Below, one piece after another: positions 55,801-56,869 of a DNA stretch of 56,869 nucleotides (its first letter is position 1; each line of letters starts with the position of its first letter). Source of the DNA: an uncultured Acidobacteriaceae bacterium (GTDB lineage Bacteria; Acidobacteriota; Terriglobia; Terriglobales; Acidobacteriaceae). Under the pieces are notes generated by a model. That model did no database searches, had not been told where the DNA came from, and was given only the letters and a program-made list of their open reading frames with translations. Both the position numbers and the translations under genes were made by a program. Location of the stretch: contig CAIWFH010000052.1 of assembly GCA_903911925.1 (NCBI GenBank), forward strand, positions 1-56,869. The letters are read 5' to 3'.

Positions 55801-55871
55801 ACGAGAATTTGCAGCACTGCACCCAACAGAAGCGAACAAGGGGCCACAAGAATAAGGGTCGCAGCTGTCAT
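52824..55871 (-). CDS. Double antiporter-like subunit: NuoL/HyfB fused to NuoN/HyfF-type module
   Basis: The 1015-aa protein has about 25 membrane segments. Residues about 1-560 are a NuoL/HyfB-type module with the Glu of WELIGLCSFSLVGFW, the Lys of AKSVQFPIHTWIPEAM, the Lys of HAACYVKAGVYL and the TM12 Lys of SGFASKWML. A lateral segment (about 570-640) follows. A second, shorter module from about 650 has LLEAAALL, VKLAAVPLLFWL, HALAKALLF, and an Arg in FLGRWRLYE where a Lys is usual. In E. coli Hyf these are separate genes. It would couple hydrogenase turnover to ion movement at two sites. No Shine-Dalgarno precedes its ATG. Confidence 0.9.
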   Translation of the reverse strand: MTAATLILVAPCSLLLGAVLQILVAKLCSARTKGILAALTCLPPVLAVATTMRLVQTGQAIELNLHAWDGPLALVLHVDALSVLFALMGTLLGGCVMLYSIGYMAQDKSATRFYASMLIFIGGFVGLVYSANLFIFYLCWELIGLCSFSLVGFWYTNSEAVAGARKVLLMTHIAGYGLLAGILLIYHRTGSTLWTDPAVARCFTGGIFVLMLVALVAKSVQFPIHTWIPEAMAAPTPVSALLHAACYVKAGVYLAARMHSFAAWPVAWGGSLVWIGTITMAVGVMYAMVQTDLKRMLAFSTVSQIGYMMMGIGIGTPLAITAGLLHCLNHGFFKGGLFLTAGSVQHAAGTRDMNKLGGLAQKMPQTTLSWMVGVGSMMGIPLMSGFASKWMLYAAALQAGWTVPAMIAWAVSLGTVFLGAKATSAVFLGPTTEATKDAHESPPTMVWGMGLMAAGSIVLGVAPQLAVNFILNPILMAMGMGMGVHVTWLGMSTDTGSFSTGGGLVLALVSVILGGAIYAVAYVARPATAGGGAALAGAGGGIFTGGEPLSDQGRLTAGDFSDIFLQNWHTFFRWTNVDRVYLGVWSGMQAVSRALGVAVSWMERNSLTLLVLLAAAIFALVRWAVPGVQPNLPGGILLAPDLHAPTILVVAIAVAAGALLLSSLVSGVRTKLPLWPCVILVGGLSVAGLMVTNSWLRIGLLEAAALLTIVRVWLTARSQRAKFTYLAVVLISAGTIVAGQLLYNAQDQAWSRALMLTSVLVKLAAVPLLFWLLSLADELPALVLGLIIAVVDMAAFGEFCIGVQEIPTALTPPVLLLSIAALSSFIAALLMLTQRSLKRLLVLSTVEDVGFLLLGLACVSALGTSGVVFAAATHALAKALLFICLSGPEADGALDGNHTGLISRYPVAAFGFLFGTLAMLGIPPTMGFLGRWRLYETAVQIGWPVAAIFILCSIFALIAYVLALTRIWWGPASQENSPPGKEPFLLQAVIVALVVVVLAAGIWPNALNMLLGGKL

Positions 55872-55878
55872 GCATGGA

Positions 55879-55884
55879 ATAGTA
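55879..55884 (-). promoter_or_regulatory. Candidate -10 box of the hydrogenase operon
   Basis: TACTAT on the minus strand, 33 bases from the centre of the CRP-like site. Its expected start point would be at or next to the ATG at 55871, so the transcript may be leaderless. Confidence 0.45.
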
Positions 55885-55906
55885 GAAGTGCGACCTATCC
55901 CCTAGA

Positions 55907-55922
55907 TGTGATGAGCCTCACT
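55907..55922. promoter_or_regulatory. CRP/FNR-family-like binding site 4
   Basis: TGTGATGAGCCTCACT matches TGTGA-N6-TCACT, 35 bases before the start of the hydrogenase operon. The spacing matches that of site 3 before its gene. Confidence 0.75.
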
Positions 55923-56117
55923 CGCCGGGTTGGCGTATCGCATTGCGGAATAGAGTACCGCGCTTGAAGAGGATTGGCTGGTGAGCCGGCAACCTTGTCA
56001 CGGTTCGTCCTTTTGGCCAAGTTGCCATTTTTCAGAACTGCTGAAGGCAGACAAATTTGTTCCTTGTCAAAAGCAGCTTCGAAATGCAAGGCTACCTTAT
56101 TCCCTTGGAGGTTCATG

Positions 56118-56869
56118 ATGAGAAAGTTGTTATTTCCCTTGGTCTTAGCGGCCTTGGTAGCTCCTGCAGCGCTGCCCGCGCAAAGCCCGTTCGACGGCAC
56201 CTGGAAAACCGATCCGAGCAAGGTCAGTTTCCCCAGGGAGCCGGATACCTACAACCTGCAGGACGGCATGTACGAGTGCATGACGTGTACCCCGCCGTAC
56301 AAGATCGCGGCTGATGGTTCTGACCAAACCGTAGCCGGACATCCCTATATGGACACCATTGCGATCAAGATCGTGAGCGAGACCGTAATCCAGGAGACAG
56401 ACAAGAAAGACGGCAAGGTCGTATCGACTTCGACTACGACCATTTCGCCGGACGGCCACACCATGAAGTTCGAATTCAGTGATAGCAGCAACACCAACGG
56501 CGGGGCGCCAGTGACGGGCAGCGAGGAAGCGAGACGCGTGGCCCGGGGGCCCGACGGGTCACATGCAGTCTCGGGTTCTTGGCGAACGACCAAGATAGAA
56601 AATCTGTCAGACAACGCAACCGCGTTCACTTTCAAAGTGAACGGGCGCGAGATCACCATGACCAGCCCGACCGGCCAGAGTTATACCGCAAATCTTAACG
56701 GCGCCGATGCGCCGATGAAGGGCGATCCGGGCATTACCAGTGTCTCCGTCAAAATCCGGAACAAAACCACGCTGGAGGAGACGGACAAGCGCGACGGCAA
56801 GGTGATCGGGATTCTCAGGTTCACGGCTGAGCCCGACGGCAAAACCGCCAAAGGCAGCTATGAGGACAC
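56118..56869 (+). CDS. Exported protein, 3' end beyond the window
   Basis: The frame from 56118 is open to the end of the window (at least 250 residues). Two ATGs are adjacent; the second is 6 bases after GGAGG and is chosen. A signal peptide is clear (RKLLFPLVLAALVAPAALPAQS), followed by FDGTWKTDPSKV and beta-rich, twice-repeated units around ETDKKDGKV and ETDKRDGKV. It resembles an acidobacterial secreted hypothetical family. MYECMTCTPP near residue 45 has two Cys. Function unknown. Confidence 0.75.
   Translation, partial: MRKLLFPLVLAALVAPAALPAQSPFDGTWKTDPSKVSFPREPDTYNLQDGMYECMTCTPPYKIAADGSDQTVAGHPYMDTIAIKIVSETVIQETDKKDGKVVSTSTTTISPDGHTMKFEFSDSSNTNGGAPVTGSEEARRVARGPDGSHAVSGSWRTTKIENLSDNATAFTFKVNGREITMTSPTGQSYTANLNGADAPMKGDPGITSVSVKIRNKTTLEETDKRDGKVIGILRFTAEPDGKTAKGSYED

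Noticed and set aside
49445..55871. Reading the six-gene operon as partial complex I (nuo)
   Set aside because: The large subunit has both CxxC nickel motifs and ends with DPCYSCTDR, which NuoD lacks; no NuoE, F or G is present.
53943..55967. 674-aa plus-strand frame
   Set aside because: It is a shadow of the hydrogenase antiporter gene: low-complexity His/Gln/Arg-rich text, no domain, opposite to a clear membrane protein.

Overview
The window reads as chromosomal DNA of an Acidobacteriota bacterium (Terriglobia type). This is inferred from the GC-rich sequence, the long NHL-repeat and TPR secreted proteins, the many carbohydrate-active enzymes, several acidobacterial-style conserved hypotheticals and REP-like intergenic palindromes; no rRNA or tRNA gene is present to confirm it.

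Left part (1-20,960). An NHL-repeat secreted protein is cut off at its C-terminus by a repeat-bearing, insertion-element-like sequence. It is followed by a long hairpin and an intact tyrosine recombinase. Housekeeping genes come next: hpt, lgt, tag, a SprT-like metalloprotease, two small secreted proteins, a TPR protein and uvrA. A sugar-acid block follows (FucP-type symporter, FAH-family hydrolase, uxaC, a GH2 enzyme, a xylose-isomerase-like TIM barrel). The block ends in a decayed Rhs fragment with REP-like palindromes.

Middle part (20,961-33,640). Genes here are hutH, a secreted hypothetical, a 75-aa protein with a good promoter and a palindromic operator candidate, a ribBA whose second domain looks catalytically degenerate, a broken PAS-GAF-HD-GYP gene, a B12-binding-type radical SAM protein, a GH28-like beta-helix protein, a lipoprotein with a glycosidase-like barrel, and a bacterial deoxyhypusine-synthase-like protein.

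Right part (33,640-56,869) is the energy-metabolism region. It has (i) an operon for a long acyl-CoA dehydrogenase, a FixC-FixX-like ETF:quinone oxidoreductase fusion and a divergent EtfBA pair; (ii) a divergent run with a monohaem cytochrome c, an 11-haem cytochrome c with a separate cytochrome b, and a paralogous 11-haem cytochrome c fused to its cytochrome b (23 c-type haems in all); and (iii) a six-gene operon for a group 4 membrane-bound [NiFe] hydrogenase, in which two antiporter modules are fused into one 1015-aa protein and all five gene junctions are 4-base ATGA overlaps. The same 16-bp motif, TGTGA-N6-TCACT, lies upstream of the acyl-CoA dehydrogenase operon, the monohaem cytochrome, the haem-b fusion gene and the hydrogenase operon. 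This suggests one CRP/FNR-family regulon joining beta-oxidation electron transfer, quinone-linked multihaem electron export and hydrogen metabolism. Between these units lie decayed genes, a sialate O-acetylesterase, a DUF190 protein and a CrcB fluoride channel.
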